Source of the DNA: Enterococcus caccae ATCC BAA-1240
GTDB taxonomy: Bacteria; Bacillota; Bacilli; Lactobacillales; Enterococcaceae
Direction: 5' to 3'
Length of the DNA stretch: 64,000 nt
Assembly: GCF_000407145.1 (NCBI RefSeq)
Contig: NZ_KE136475.1
Coordinates: forward strand, 186,001 to 250,000
The translations under genes were made by a program, and so were the position numbers. The notes beneath the pieces were generated by a model. The model was not told the DNA's origin. It searched no databases and saw nothing but the letters and a program-made list of their open reading frames with translations. Positions 36,599 to 44,043 of the stretch are shown piece after piece. Positions within the stretch are counted from its first letter, which is position 1, and every line of letters begins with the position of its first letter.

Positions 36599-36883
36599 TT
36601 AATTATAGAGCAAATTATATAAGGCGACAATTAGAATAATTGTTCCCGCTATAAGTGCCAAAATTCCAGATAGTATATTAATATTTGTTCCTGTTTCGCT
36701 TGTTGGTGTAGATATTGGAATTGAAAGTAAACTAGTTTGTTTCTTTACTAGTAATAGATACGATGTGAAAAGTAGAAAAGCAGCGATTAGCATAAGTTGT
36801 ATGGAATTTGGTAGTGAAAAGGCAAGTAAAATTAAAAGCAGAACAGCTGCAACTGAAAGATAAATAAGTTTGTGTGTATTCAT
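36599..36883 (-). CDS. Small membrane protein of unknown function
   Basis: A 94-residue protein not recognised as any family. Three hydrophobic segments (about residues 6-25, 30-46 and 68-92) are separated by a polar Ser/Thr-rich stretch. GAGGAGG lies 6 bases before the ATG, so translation is well supported. Its upstream region (36907-36955) is nearly the same as that of the toxin-like peptide gene at 37139-37291, implying common control. It may belong to that locus. Confidence 0.65.
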   Translation of the reverse strand: MNTHKLIYLSVAAVLLLILLAFSLPNSIQLMLIAAFLLFTSYLLLVKKQTSLLSIPISTPTSETGTNINILSGILALIAGTIILIVALYNLLYN

Positions 36884-36906
36884 TTCAATCCTCCTCTTAT
36901 ACTTAA

Positions 36907-36955
36907 TAGTATAACAAAAATTGTACCGATAGTGTATTAAATATTTTACAAAAAT
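36907..36955 (-). repeat. Promoter-region repeat, copy 1
   Basis: About 48 bases matching 37346-37394. Common plus-strand words are CGATAGTGTATTAAATATTT plus TACAAAA, and on the minus strand a -10 TATACT lies near the gene side. It contains an imperfect TGTA-N10-TACA palindrome. Confidence 0.6.
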
Positions 36956-36967
36956 CAGTATGCTAAG

Positions 36968-36997
36968 TTGCTTTTCAGAGACATTATAAGGTATAAT
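36968..36997 (+). promoter_or_regulatory. Promoter of the structured RNA
   Basis: TTGCTT (36968-36973), 18-base spacer, then TATAAT (36992-36997). The expected start is near 37004. Confidence 0.6.
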
Positions 36998-37003
36998 TAA
37001 AGA

Positions 37004-37140
37004 GAAGGTAATCGATAATCATTACGATTACAAAAAAGCCAGTGCGGATAACACTGACTCTTTAGTTGAATAGTGACTAAAGCTCGATAAGACGAATTGC
37101 CACTATCTTACTTTAGCGTGGAAGATAGTGGTCTTTTTTT
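37004..37140 (+). ncRNA. Putative structured antisense RNA facing a toxin-like peptide gene
   Basis: About 137 nucleotides with four consecutive hairpins: GTAATCG/CGATTAC (37008-37031), CAGTG/CACTG (37040-37056), TTTAGT/ACTAAA (37061-37081), and a terminator with ten-base arms (37100-37109, 37122-37131) and TCTTTTTTT. It has a good promoter and no credible frame. Its 3' end overlaps the stop codon of the small gene on the minus strand. The role as an antitoxin RNA is inference. Confidence 0.5.
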
Positions 37141-37291
37141 ACCCAAAAATCAAAGTGATAAAAAGTTTAATCCCTTCGACAATATAGTATGCCACAAGCG
37201 TGACGACTATTTTCGAAGCGATATCTTTTAACAAATCTTTCAAGGACCGCTTTTCCAATGCATTAAAGCAGGACAAAAGCGATAAAGACAT
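37139..37291 (-). CDS. Putative 50-residue membrane peptide, type I toxin-like
   Basis: Too small for routine calling. It reads MSLSLLSCFNALEKRSLKDL, then LKDIASKIVVTLVAYYIVEG and IKLFITLIFG: a basic amphipathic start and a hydrophobic C-terminal helix, as in small membrane toxins. AAAAGGAG lies 15 bases upstream of the ATG, and the ATG sits in the loop of a perfect 7-base stem (ATAAAGA/TCTTTAT). Such shielding of the start is typical of type I toxin mRNAs. The convergent RNA at 37004-37140 would be its antisense partner. It is not a clear match to the Fst family. Confidence 0.45.
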   Translation of the reverse strand: MSLSLLSCFNALEKRSLKDLLKDIASKIVVTLVAYYIVEGIKLFITLIFG

Positions 37292-37345
37292 ATCTTTATG
37301 GCATCAACTCCTTTTTCAGAGCTTCAGCCGTTATTCAACTAGTTA

Positions 37346-37394
37346 TAGTATATCAAAGATTGTATCGATAGTGTATTAAATATTTTACAAAATA
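37346..37394 (-). repeat. Promoter-region repeat, copy 2
   Basis: Near-identical to 36907-36955 and placed about 55 bases upstream of the toxin-like peptide gene on the same strand. The gene-side end has TATACT as a probable -10. Confidence 0.6.
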
Positions 37395-37764
37395 GTAACG
37401 AGCACACAGTCAGCCGTGGAGAATGTTCTTCTGATCGAATGCTACGGATTCTGGTAGATAGCATTCTTTCTTAACTATACGCATTATTGACCTAGGCAAC
37501 TTGATTTATCAGTTTGTGCTGATTGTTTTTGGCTTCAAAATACTAAGTGACCGCTTAATATCTTGAGGTGTCGGCTGTTTCCTCGTTAGTATCATGGCTG
37601 CAATGATCTGTCATAAAAAAGGCCTGCTCCGTCAAAAGTTAGCACAAAATCGACAGATCATTACAGCAGGTGATGCATGGTGAGAGAAGTTAGATTTGCG
37701 GTAACTTCCTCGAAAACGATTGTTCAAATCTAAAAAAAGAGTTGCGCAACCGTAAAATAGAACG
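37395..37764. other. Non-coding stretch with several inverted repeats
   Basis: No gene with a ribosome site was found. Structures: GAATGCTA (37437-37444)/TAGCATTC (37459-37466), and fifteen-base arms (37598-37612, 37652-37666) with one mismatch and a 39-base loop. The palindrome GTTGCGCAAC lies at 37741-37750. Short open stretches exist on the minus strand but lack starts. It could be a decayed element or RNA genes. Confidence 0.4.
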
Positions 37765-37797
37765 AAAAAAAACGGTATTGGACACCTGCCAATACCG
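37765..37797 (-). terminator. Minus-strand terminator in the non-coding stretch
   Basis: Perfect nine-base arms (37773-37781, 37789-37797) with a 7-base loop, followed on the minus strand by eight T (complement of 37765-37772). It implies a minus-strand transcript arriving from about 37800-37950 although no gene lies there. Confidence 0.7.
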
Positions 37798-37892
37798 CGC
37801 TAAGTACAATTAAGAAGCATTGACCTGTTTTTGTCGTTAAACTCAGAACATCAGAAAAAACACTAGTAATTTCATGAAATATTGAGTAAAAT

Positions 37893-38003
37893 AAAAACAG
37901 TCAATGAAAATTGACTAAGGGCAACTTGTACATTCAGTCCGTCTGATTGTATAAGGCTCTGTGGGATGACGACCAATCTTCCTGCAGAGTGCCTTTTTAT
38001 TTT
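37893..38003 (+). ncRNA. Second putative structured RNA
   Basis: Hairpins AGTCAAT-GAAA-ATTGACT (37899-37916), TACATTCAG/CTGATTGTA (about 37929-37951) and a terminator (37953-37998) ending in TTTTTATTTT. The promoter is not clear, so the 5' end is a guess. A minus-strand terminator at 37765-37797 suggests an opposing transcript over the same bases. Confidence 0.4.
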
Positions 38004-38004
38004 G

Positions 38005-38041
38005 TCTAGCTGAACGAAGTTCGTTTAGCTAGATTTTTTTC
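38005..38041 (+). terminator. Terminator before the NPCBM-like gene
   Basis: TCTAGCTGAACGAA (38005-38018) and TTCGTTTAGCTAGA (38020-38033) followed by seven T. It is the second terminator in tandem after the RNA candidate. Confidence 0.8.
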
Positions 38042-38220
38042 GTTCTATCTCATTCCATTTTAATTTAAGTGGAGTGGAGAGTCAATGGGGGAATGTAAGT
38101 TTGTGTGAATATTTTTATTTAAAGACTTTATAAATATATGTTTAGGTAATAATGTATAACTTTTTGTTTATTTTTGGTATAATAAGAAAAGATTTTATCA
38201 AAAAAAAGGGGAGTTATAAA

Positions 38221-39171
38221 TTGAGCACTTTTTTAGTCGTTTTTTTAGGAATTATATTACTTTTGATTTTTATTTCAATGTTCTTATTTTGGAGATTAAA
38301 CACAAGAAAGAAAAATCAGCACGAACAAACTAAATCAGATCTAATAAAGGAATTTTCACCGTTAATTGTGGCATATGTTGGTATTTTTATTACTGCACTA
38401 CCGTATTTAGTTCCAGAAGAAAAAGTACCTGTTTTTTTTCCAGAATATGAGGATAAAATATCAGAAATCGACAAATTGAAAAAAGATAATAACGAATTAA
38501 AATCGACAATAGCTAACCAGACCCAAGAACAAACTAAACTTTCTAAGAAAAATAAGGTTTTAGAAGAGAAAAATTATGCTGAGTTAACTAAGGTGTCTTT
38601 AGTAGTGGATGGATTGGCAATGGAAGCTGGAAACAATGTAGTTGCGGACGTTAACGATATATTATACTTTAATGAGGATGTATTGAAAAATTTTGTTGAA
38701 CAAGAAATAAGTTACAATGAGGAAGATAAGACTATTTACATCGGGAAAAAGTCTGATCAGAAGATTACAAAACAAAAGATATCTGAACAGTACAGTATTT
38801 TATATGGTGGAGAAAATTATACATCACTTAAAGATGTGGATGAAGAGTATCATGTTGGAGGAGAAACGATCGCAGATGGCTTTATATTTAAGGAATATAG
38901 TTGGAGCGAACGTATTGCCTTATTAAATACAAATAACAAATTTACGAAAGTCGAGTTTGATGTCGGTCGAATTGATGAATCCACTAGTTCTTTAGAAAAT
39001 GGTAAAATGAAAATTGAATTCAATGGAGAGAAAAAACATCAAGAAAATATCCGTGCGGATATCACTTCACAACACTATGAATACGACATCACTAATGTAA
39101 AGACTTTAAAACTATCATTGGCTGACAGTGGTTCTTCATTCGGGTTTTATAATATAGTTTTTACTAAATAG
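38221..39171 (+). CDS. Membrane-anchored protein with coiled coil and NPCBM-like domain
   Basis: A 316-residue protein of unknown function. One helix at residues 3-22 and a second hydrophobic stretch (about 45-62) anchor it. A coiled coil (about 75-120, heptads with EIDKLKKDNNELK) follows. The C-terminal ~125 residues resemble an NPCBM/NEW2 beta-sandwich (KFTKVEFDVGRID through GSSFGFYNIVF), usually sugar-binding. The frame opens at 38152, but an extended -10 TGGTATAAT (38176-38183) lies inside it. TTG 38221 has GGGGAG 7 bases upstream, so TTG is chosen. It stands alone next to non-coding RNAs and may be accessory. Confidence 0.65.
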   Translation: MSTFLVVFLGIILLLIFISMFLFWRLNTRKKNQHEQTKSDLIKEFSPLIVAYVGIFITALPYLVPEEKVPVFFPEYEDKISEIDKLKKDNNELKSTIANQTQEQTKLSKKNKVLEEKNYAELTKVSLVVDGLAMEAGNNVVADVNDILYFNEDVLKNFVEQEISYNEEDKTIYIGKKSDQKITKQKISEQYSILYGGENYTSLKDVDEEYHVGGETIADGFIFKEYSWSERIALLNTNNKFTKVEFDVGRIDESTSSLENGKMKIEFNGEKKHQENIRADITSQHYEYDITNVKTLKLSLADSGSSFGFYNIVFTK

Positions 39172-39250
39172 TAGTATGAAATTAAGGGGAGTACCCTTCA
39201 GGTGAAGTAGAAAATTGAGACGGTGATAGGGATTGAAATGAAAGTATACA

Positions 39251-39300
39251 AAAAGAGCATCAAGTCTGTTAATAGAAAAACAGACTTGATGCTCTTTAAT
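39251..39300. terminator. Terminator between the NPCBM-like gene and scrR
   Basis: Arms 39251-39270 and 39279-39297 (AAAGAGCATCAAGTCTGTT and inverse), T-rich right flank and A-rich left flank, so it works both ways. Confidence 0.85.
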
Positions 39301-39354
39301 TTTATTAAAAACCTTATCAAAACACATAAAAGAAACCCCCTTCAACCCAAACCA

Positions 39355-40338
39355 TCAAGTTGTCTGCCCCTGAATTAATTTTACAGGCAACAGATAATGT
39401 TTCTCCAATTTTTTTTCAGGATTTTGTATCCTCTGCAATAAAAGATCAACTAAAATATCCGCATAATCAGCCATCGGTTGAGCAATCGTCGATAATTGGG
39501 GAAAATAGTTCTGAACAAATTTTGTCCCATCATAGCCAATGATCTTGAGCTGTTCAGGAACATTTATCTTTAATTGCTGGCATTGATTATAGGCAAGGAT
39601 AGCAGTTAGATCATCTGTACAAAATAAACTGTCAATGTCTTCAGTCTCCAAAATATGCTTGATCTCTAAGTTTTTTAGCGTTGTTGAGCGAGCCGTCGTT
39701 TGAATATGAAAAATTTTAGGGGTCAATTCATGTTCTTCTAAAAAGTTTAAATACCCGTTTAAACGAAAATTTGTTGGGGAGTTCGACTCGTGTGAACCTG
39801 TCAGGATCGCAATTTTTCTGGCTCCTCTAACGTATAAGGTCTCAGTCGCTAAATACCCGCCTTGGAAATTATCACTGCCGATAATAGGAATAGTATTCCC
39901 TAAAAAGCGGTCAAAAGAAACAATTGGAAGTTCAACATCCTCATATTCTGTGATCCCTAAGTTGTGCGCACCAGCAATAATACCATCAACTTTATTTGCA
40001 GCAAGCATATTTATATAATGACGTTCTTTTTCCTTATTATTGGCACTATCACACAAAATGACGCGATACCCCAAATCAAAGAGTTTTTGTTCGATTCTTT
40101 CCACCAACTCTCCAAAAAATGGATTCGCAACAGTTGGGAAAATAAGCCCGATTAATTGTGTGTGTTTTCCTTGCAGCGAACGAGCTAACGAGTTTGGTTG
40201 ATAATTAAGCTCTTTCATCGCCTGATTTACCTTATCGATTGTTTTTTTGCTTAATGAGCCGTAATTATTAATAACACGGGAAACAGTCGTAGGAGAGACA
40301 CCAGCTTTTTTTGCTACATCTGTTAATTTGACGACCAT
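39355..40338 (-). CDS. scrR: LacI-family sucrose operon repressor
   Basis: A 327-residue LacI/GalR regulator. The HTH is VKLTDVAKKAGVSPTTVSRVINN, the hinge is PNSLARSLQGKHT, and a periplasmic-binding-like effector domain follows, probably sensing a sucrose or fructose derivative. The frame could start 66 bases earlier inside scrB. ATG 40338 has AAAGGATGG about 9 bases upstream and begins at the HTH, so it is preferred. It lies 13 bases after scrB and is co-transcribed with it. Two matching 16-base operators lie in the scrB-scrA gap. Confidence 0.88.
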   Translation of the reverse strand: MVVKLTDVAKKAGVSPTTVSRVINNYGSLSKKTIDKVNQAMKELNYQPNSLARSLQGKHTQLIGLIFPTVANPFFGELVERIEQKLFDLGYRVILCDSANNKEKERHYINMLAANKVDGIIAGAHNLGITEYEDVELPIVSFDRFLGNTIPIIGSDNFQGGYLATETLYVRGARKIAILTGSHESNSPTNFRLNGYLNFLEEHELTPKIFHIQTTARSTTLKNLEIKHILETEDIDSLFCTDDLTAILAYNQCQQLKINVPEQLKIIGYDGTKFVQNYFPQLSTIAQPMADYADILVDLLLQRIQNPEKKLEKHYLLPVKLIQGQTT

Positions 40339-40351
40339 ACAATTCCATCCT

Positions 40352-41833
40352 TTATTGGTTAGTTTTCCGCAGTTGCCAAAATTGTCCTTGATAATCTCCG
40401 TCACATGTTAAATGAAATCCTGTGTGACCTGTTTCTGGGAATGCTCGCATGGTTGCTACTTTTTCACCATCGTTGATGAAGAGTTCAACAACAGAAGAAT
40501 CGACAAATATTTGTACATTCAATGGTTTTTGTTCGATAGAAAATGATCGTACAACGCCATAATCTTCTCCAAAAGGAACACCAGCATGACTGCGGTCTAT
40601 TGTCATTTTACCACGTTGGGAATCAAAATGAATCGTTAATCCTTGATTCTGTTCTTTATCTGCATATAAGGTAAGGGTTCCGGTGGCAAGAGAATCAAAT
40701 GATAGAGCTAATTCATAATGATTTGTTGCAGTCTCATGAAAAGAATCCTTGCTGTTATCAAAATGTATTCCTTCGTCTATACGTAGTTGTTTCATCTCTG
40801 CAACAGGACGTTGATATAATTTTTTATCCTCTACAATCAATTCCTTCACGATGCTCAAACAATGTGCCCATTCTTCTTGGTCAGTGGGATAATCAATTTC
40901 CGGCAATCCAATCCAGCTGATCGATAATAAGCGCTCGTCGGGTGCTTTAAATGCTTGTGTAGCGTAAACGTCAAAACCTTCATCTAAGTTTTTCAAGCTA
41001 GAAGGGTTTGTTAAGCGGTTTGATTCAAGCTGATAAGAGTCGCCAATGACATACATATTTGGATAGATATTTTGATAAGGGCAAACATCAGAATCTAACC
41101 CTTGTGGACAAAAAATAAGCAGAGCGAATTCATCCGTTAAAAGTAAATTGGGGCATTCGATCATAAATCCCATGTCCTTATCAGTAAACCCTAGTTCACC
41201 TACACATTGCCAAGAAAGTAAGTCAGAACTTTGATAGGTTAGAATTTTGCCTTTTTCTGCTTCATCTTGCGCTCCGATCGTCATTAGATAGCCAGATTTA
41301 TAACGAAAGACTTGAGGGTCTCTGAATTCAGACGTATAACCAGCTGGAGGTGCAGCGATCAGCGGCTCTTCGATTTTTTTTATGCTACCTGATTGATCCA
41401 TCCAGGCACCTAATTGATACGAATGGCGAGTCCAATCACTATCACGAACGTTACCTGTATAAGCAAGAAATAACTGATCAGACATCGGCAGAGCAGTTCC
41501 TGAATAAACGCCATGGCTGTCGTATAAGCTATCTGGGAATACTTTTGTTCCCTCTTCTTTCCAATCAATCAAATTATCAGAGGTCATGTGATACCAAGAT
41601 TTTATACCGTGAACGGGGCCCATCGGATAAGATTGATAAAAAACATGCCACTGATTATTGAAAAAAGAAAAACCATTTGGGTCGTTTAATAAACCTGTAG
41701 CAGGTTGAATATGATAGCCTAAACGCCAGATTGACGTGTCTATTTTCTGTTTTAGTGAGGCAAGATATTCTGGTTCCCATTTTTCATAGGGCTGATAACG
41801 TTCTTCTCTAGACCAAACTTTTTTTTCGGACAT
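40352..41833 (-). CDS. scrB: Sucrose-6-phosphate hydrolase (GH32)
   Basis: A 493-residue cytoplasmic invertase-type enzyme. It splits sucrose-6-phosphate, delivered by the PTS, into glucose-6-phosphate and fructose. The five-bladed propeller has LLNDPNGF with the nucleophile Asp51, FRDPQVF with the transition-state-stabilising Asp, and IECPNLL with the acid/base Glu. A C-terminal beta-sandwich ends FHLTCDGDYQGQFWQL. It is the first gene of scrB-scrR, facing scrA-dexB. Its promoter overlaps an ScrR operator. No fructokinase gene is present in the window. Confidence 0.92.
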   Translation of the reverse strand: MSEKKVWSREERYQPYEKWEPEYLASLKQKIDTSIWRLGYHIQPATGLLNDPNGFSFFNNQWHVFYQSYPMGPVHGIKSWYHMTSDNLIDWKEEGTKVFPDSLYDSHGVYSGTALPMSDQLFLAYTGNVRDSDWTRHSYQLGAWMDQSGSIKKIEEPLIAAPPAGYTSEFRDPQVFRYKSGYLMTIGAQDEAEKGKILTYQSSDLLSWQCVGELGFTDKDMGFMIECPNLLLTDEFALLIFCPQGLDSDVCPYQNIYPNMYVIGDSYQLESNRLTNPSSLKNLDEGFDVYATQAFKAPDERLLSISWIGLPEIDYPTDQEEWAHCLSIVKELIVEDKKLYQRPVAEMKQLRIDEGIHFDNSKDSFHETATNHYELALSFDSLATGTLTLYADKEQNQGLTIHFDSQRGKMTIDRSHAGVPFGEDYGVVRSFSIEQKPLNVQIFVDSSVVELFINDGEKVATMRAFPETGHTGFHLTCDGDYQGQFWQLRKTNQ

Positions 41834-41866
41834 ATATATTCTCCTCGTAAGCGTATTCTCACATAT

Positions 41867-41905
41867 AGTGTAACTATTTAGTGTTTAAATGTCAAACGTA
41901 TAACA
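41867..41905 (-). promoter_or_regulatory. scrB promoter with ScrR operator
   Basis: On the minus strand: TTGACA (41895-41890), 17-base spacer, TACACT (41872-41867). The operator TGTCAAACGTATAACA (41890-41905) overlaps the -35. Confidence 0.75.
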
Positions 41906-41953
41906 ATGTATTCGTTTGTTAATATAAGTCTCTTTTAGTCTGTTTGTTTAATT

Positions 41954-41992
41954 TGATAAACGTTTGACAATCCATTGGAATCGTGGCATACT
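41954..41992 (+). promoter_or_regulatory. scrA promoter with ScrR operator
   Basis: TTGACA (41964-41969), 17-base spacer, CATACT (41987-41992). The operator TGATAAACGTTTGACA (41954-41969) overlaps the -35. Its reverse complement differs from the scrB operator at two positions. Confidence 0.78.
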
Positions 41993-42001
41993 TTGTATGT
42001 G

Positions 42002-42015
42002 AAAAAGCGATTACA
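42002..42015 (+). promoter_or_regulatory. Candidate cre site in the scrA leader
   Basis: AAAAAGCGATTACA matches the CcpA core (AAnCGnTnnCA) but lacks the first TG. It lies just after the expected transcript start, where CcpA acts as a roadblock. Confidence 0.4.
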
Positions 42016-42081
42016 TTTTTGAAACACAAGATAGTTTCTTCTATTTCAGTAGCGCTTAAATGACAATTAGGGGGAAAGAAG

Positions 42082-44043
42082 ATGGATTACAAAAAAGTAG
42101 CAAAGGAAATCAATGAAGCACTCGGGAAAGACAATATTCAGGCTGCCGCACATTGCGCAACACGTTTAAGGCTTGTTCTAAAGGATTCAAGTAAAGTGGA
42201 TCAGAAAGCTTTAGATAATAACGACGCTGTGAAAGGAACGTTTGAAGCCAACGACCAATTCCAAATTATCATAGGTGCTGGCGATGTAAATAATGTATAC
42301 GATGAACTTATAAAAATCACCAATGTGAAAGAAGCGTCTACCGCTGACCTAAAAGCTGTTGCATCAAATGGTAAAAAAAATAATCCTATTATGGCATTTA
42401 TTAAGGTATTATCTGATATTTTTGTTCCGATTGTCCCGGCATTAGTCGCGGGTGGACTATTAATGGCATTAAACAATGTCTTGACTGCTCAGGATTTATT
42501 TGGTCCTCAATCGGTCGTAGAACTATTTCCGAATGTAAAAGACTTTGCGAGTATCATCAATCTACTCGCTTCCGCACCATTCGCTTTCCTACCTATCTTG
42601 GTCGGCTTTTCTGCTACGAAGCGCTTTGGTGGAAATCCTTATTTGGGTGCTGCAATGGCGATGGCGATGGTGATGCCTGATTTAGTTAATGGCTATGGTG
42701 TGGCAAATGCGATCGCAGATGGAAGTATGCCTTATTGGCATATTTTCGGAATGGATGTTGCGCAAGCCGGCTATCAAGGTTCTGTACTGCCTGTATTAGC
42801 GGTTTCGTGGATTTTAGCGTCTTTAGAAAAATTTTTCCACAAACGTATTCCCAACGCGTTTGATTTTACATTTACACCAATGCTAGCCATTATTATTACT
42901 GGTTTTTTAACATTTATTGTTGTGGGTCCAATGATGAGAATTGTATCAGATGGTCTGACGAATGGGCTTGTTTGGTTGTATGATACAACAGGAGCAGTCG
43001 GCTTAGGTGTCTTCGGTCTATTTTACTCACCGATAGTTATCACGGGATTGCATCAAAGTTTCCCAGCCATTGAAACGACACTGTTAGCAGACGTAGCACG
43101 AACTGGCGGATCATTTATTTTTCCAGTCGCTTCTATGGCCAATGTAGGGCAAGGGGCAGCAACGCTTGCCATCATGTTATTAACGAAAAATAAAAAACAA
43201 AAAAGCTTAGCAACGTCAGCAAGTATTTCTGCTATGTTAGGTATTACTGAACCAGCGATTTTCGGAGTCAATTTAAAACTTAAATTTCCATTTATTTGTG
43301 GCATGATTGCCTCAGCTGTAGCCTGTTTATTTATCGGTGCTTTCCATGTACTTTCAGTAGCGATGGGACCAGCAAGTGTGATCGGATTTATTTCAATCGC
43401 ACCAAAATCAATTTCCTATTTCATGATCGGTATCGTTATCAGTATCTGTGTAGGATTCGTGACAACGTATGCATACGGAAAACGTCATATGGAGGTTTTT
43501 GTAGGTGATGATGAAGCAGCTGGAGAAGTTGCCGTTGAAATCAATGAAGATCCTGAAGCAGGTGTAGCGGCTGTTCAAGATGAGGTATTAGCATCGCCCG
43601 TAAGTGGTACCCCTATTTCACTAAAAAAATTAAATGATCCTGTATTTGCACAAGAAATGATGGGAAAAGGGATTGCAGTGATTCCAGAAGAAGGTACTAT
43701 TTATGCACCTGCTGCTGGAGAATTAACCGTTGTATATGATTCGAAACATGCGTATGGACTTAGAACAACGAATGGTGCAGAGGTATTGATCCATATCGGA
43801 ATCGACACAGTTGGATTAAAAGGCGAAGGCTTTGAAACCACTAGAAAATACGGTGAATTAGTAAAAAAAGGAGATATTTTAGGGGCAGTTGATTTAGAGA
43901 AGCTTAAACAAGCTGGTTTAGATAGCACCGTAATGATGATTATTACAAATACGGATGCCTATGCGGCTGTCGAAGCAATCAATCTACAAAAAGTGGATGG
44001 AGGCCAAGATCTATTGGCGGTAAGTGCACATTATGAAAACTAA
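42082..44043 (+). CDS. scrA: Sucrose-specific PTS permease EIIBCA
   Basis: A 653-residue PTS protein that imports and phosphorylates sucrose. The EIIB domain (1-85) has the phosphocysteine in [12 protein letters not shown]. The EIIC domain (about 105-470) has around ten helices and the [13 protein letters not shown] motif. The EIIA domain (about 500-650, crr-like) has the phosphohistidine in [21 protein letters not shown] lies before the ATG. It is the first gene of scrA-dexB, facing scrB-scrR. Trehalose or other glucosides use similar permeases, but scrB and two shared operators fix the substrate as sucrose with high probability. Confidence 0.92.
   Translation: MDYKKVAKEINEALGKDNIQAAAHCATRLRLVLKDSSKVDQKALDNNDAVKGTFEANDQFQIIIGAGDVNNVYDELIKITNVKEASTADLKAVASNGKKNNPIMAFIKVLSDIFVPIVPALVAGGLLMALNNVLTAQDLFGPQSVVELFPNVKDFASIINLLASAPFAFLPILVGFSATKRFGGNPYLGAAMAMAMVMPDLVNGYGVANAIADGSMPYWHIFGMDVAQAGYQGSVLPVLAVSWILASLEKFFHKRIPNAFDFTFTPMLAIIITGFLTFIVVGPMMRIVSDGLTNGLVWLYDTTGAVGLGVFGLFYSPIVITGLHQSFPAIETTLLADVARTGGSFIFPVASMANVGQGAATLAIMLLTKNKKQKSLATSASISAMLGITEPAIFGVNLKLKFPFICGMIASAVACLFIGAFHVLSVAMGPASVIGFISIAPKSISYFMIGIVISICVGFVTTYAYGKRHMEVFVGDDEAAGEVAVEINEDPEAGVAAVQDEVLASPVSGTPISLKKLNDPVFAQEMMGKGIAVIPEEGTIYAPAAGELTVVYDSKHAYGLRTTNGAEVLIHIGIDTVGLKGEGFETTRKYGELVKKGDILGAVDLEKLKQAGLDSTVMMIITNTDAYAAVEAINLQKVDGGQDLLAVSAHYEN

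Noticed and set aside
37480-37620. Short open stretches on both strands, one rich in hydrophobic residues, possible remnant of a transposase or toxin
   Set aside because: No start codon with a ribosome site and no recognisable motif. The surrounding inverted repeats explain the region better as RNA structure.
37598-37666. Insertion-sequence terminal repeats
   Set aside because: Fifteen-base arms are only 39 bases apart, with no transposase and no target duplication.
38152-38220. N-terminal extension of the NPCBM-like protein
   Set aside because: It contains the extended -10 promoter. The TTG at 38221 has the proper ribosome site.
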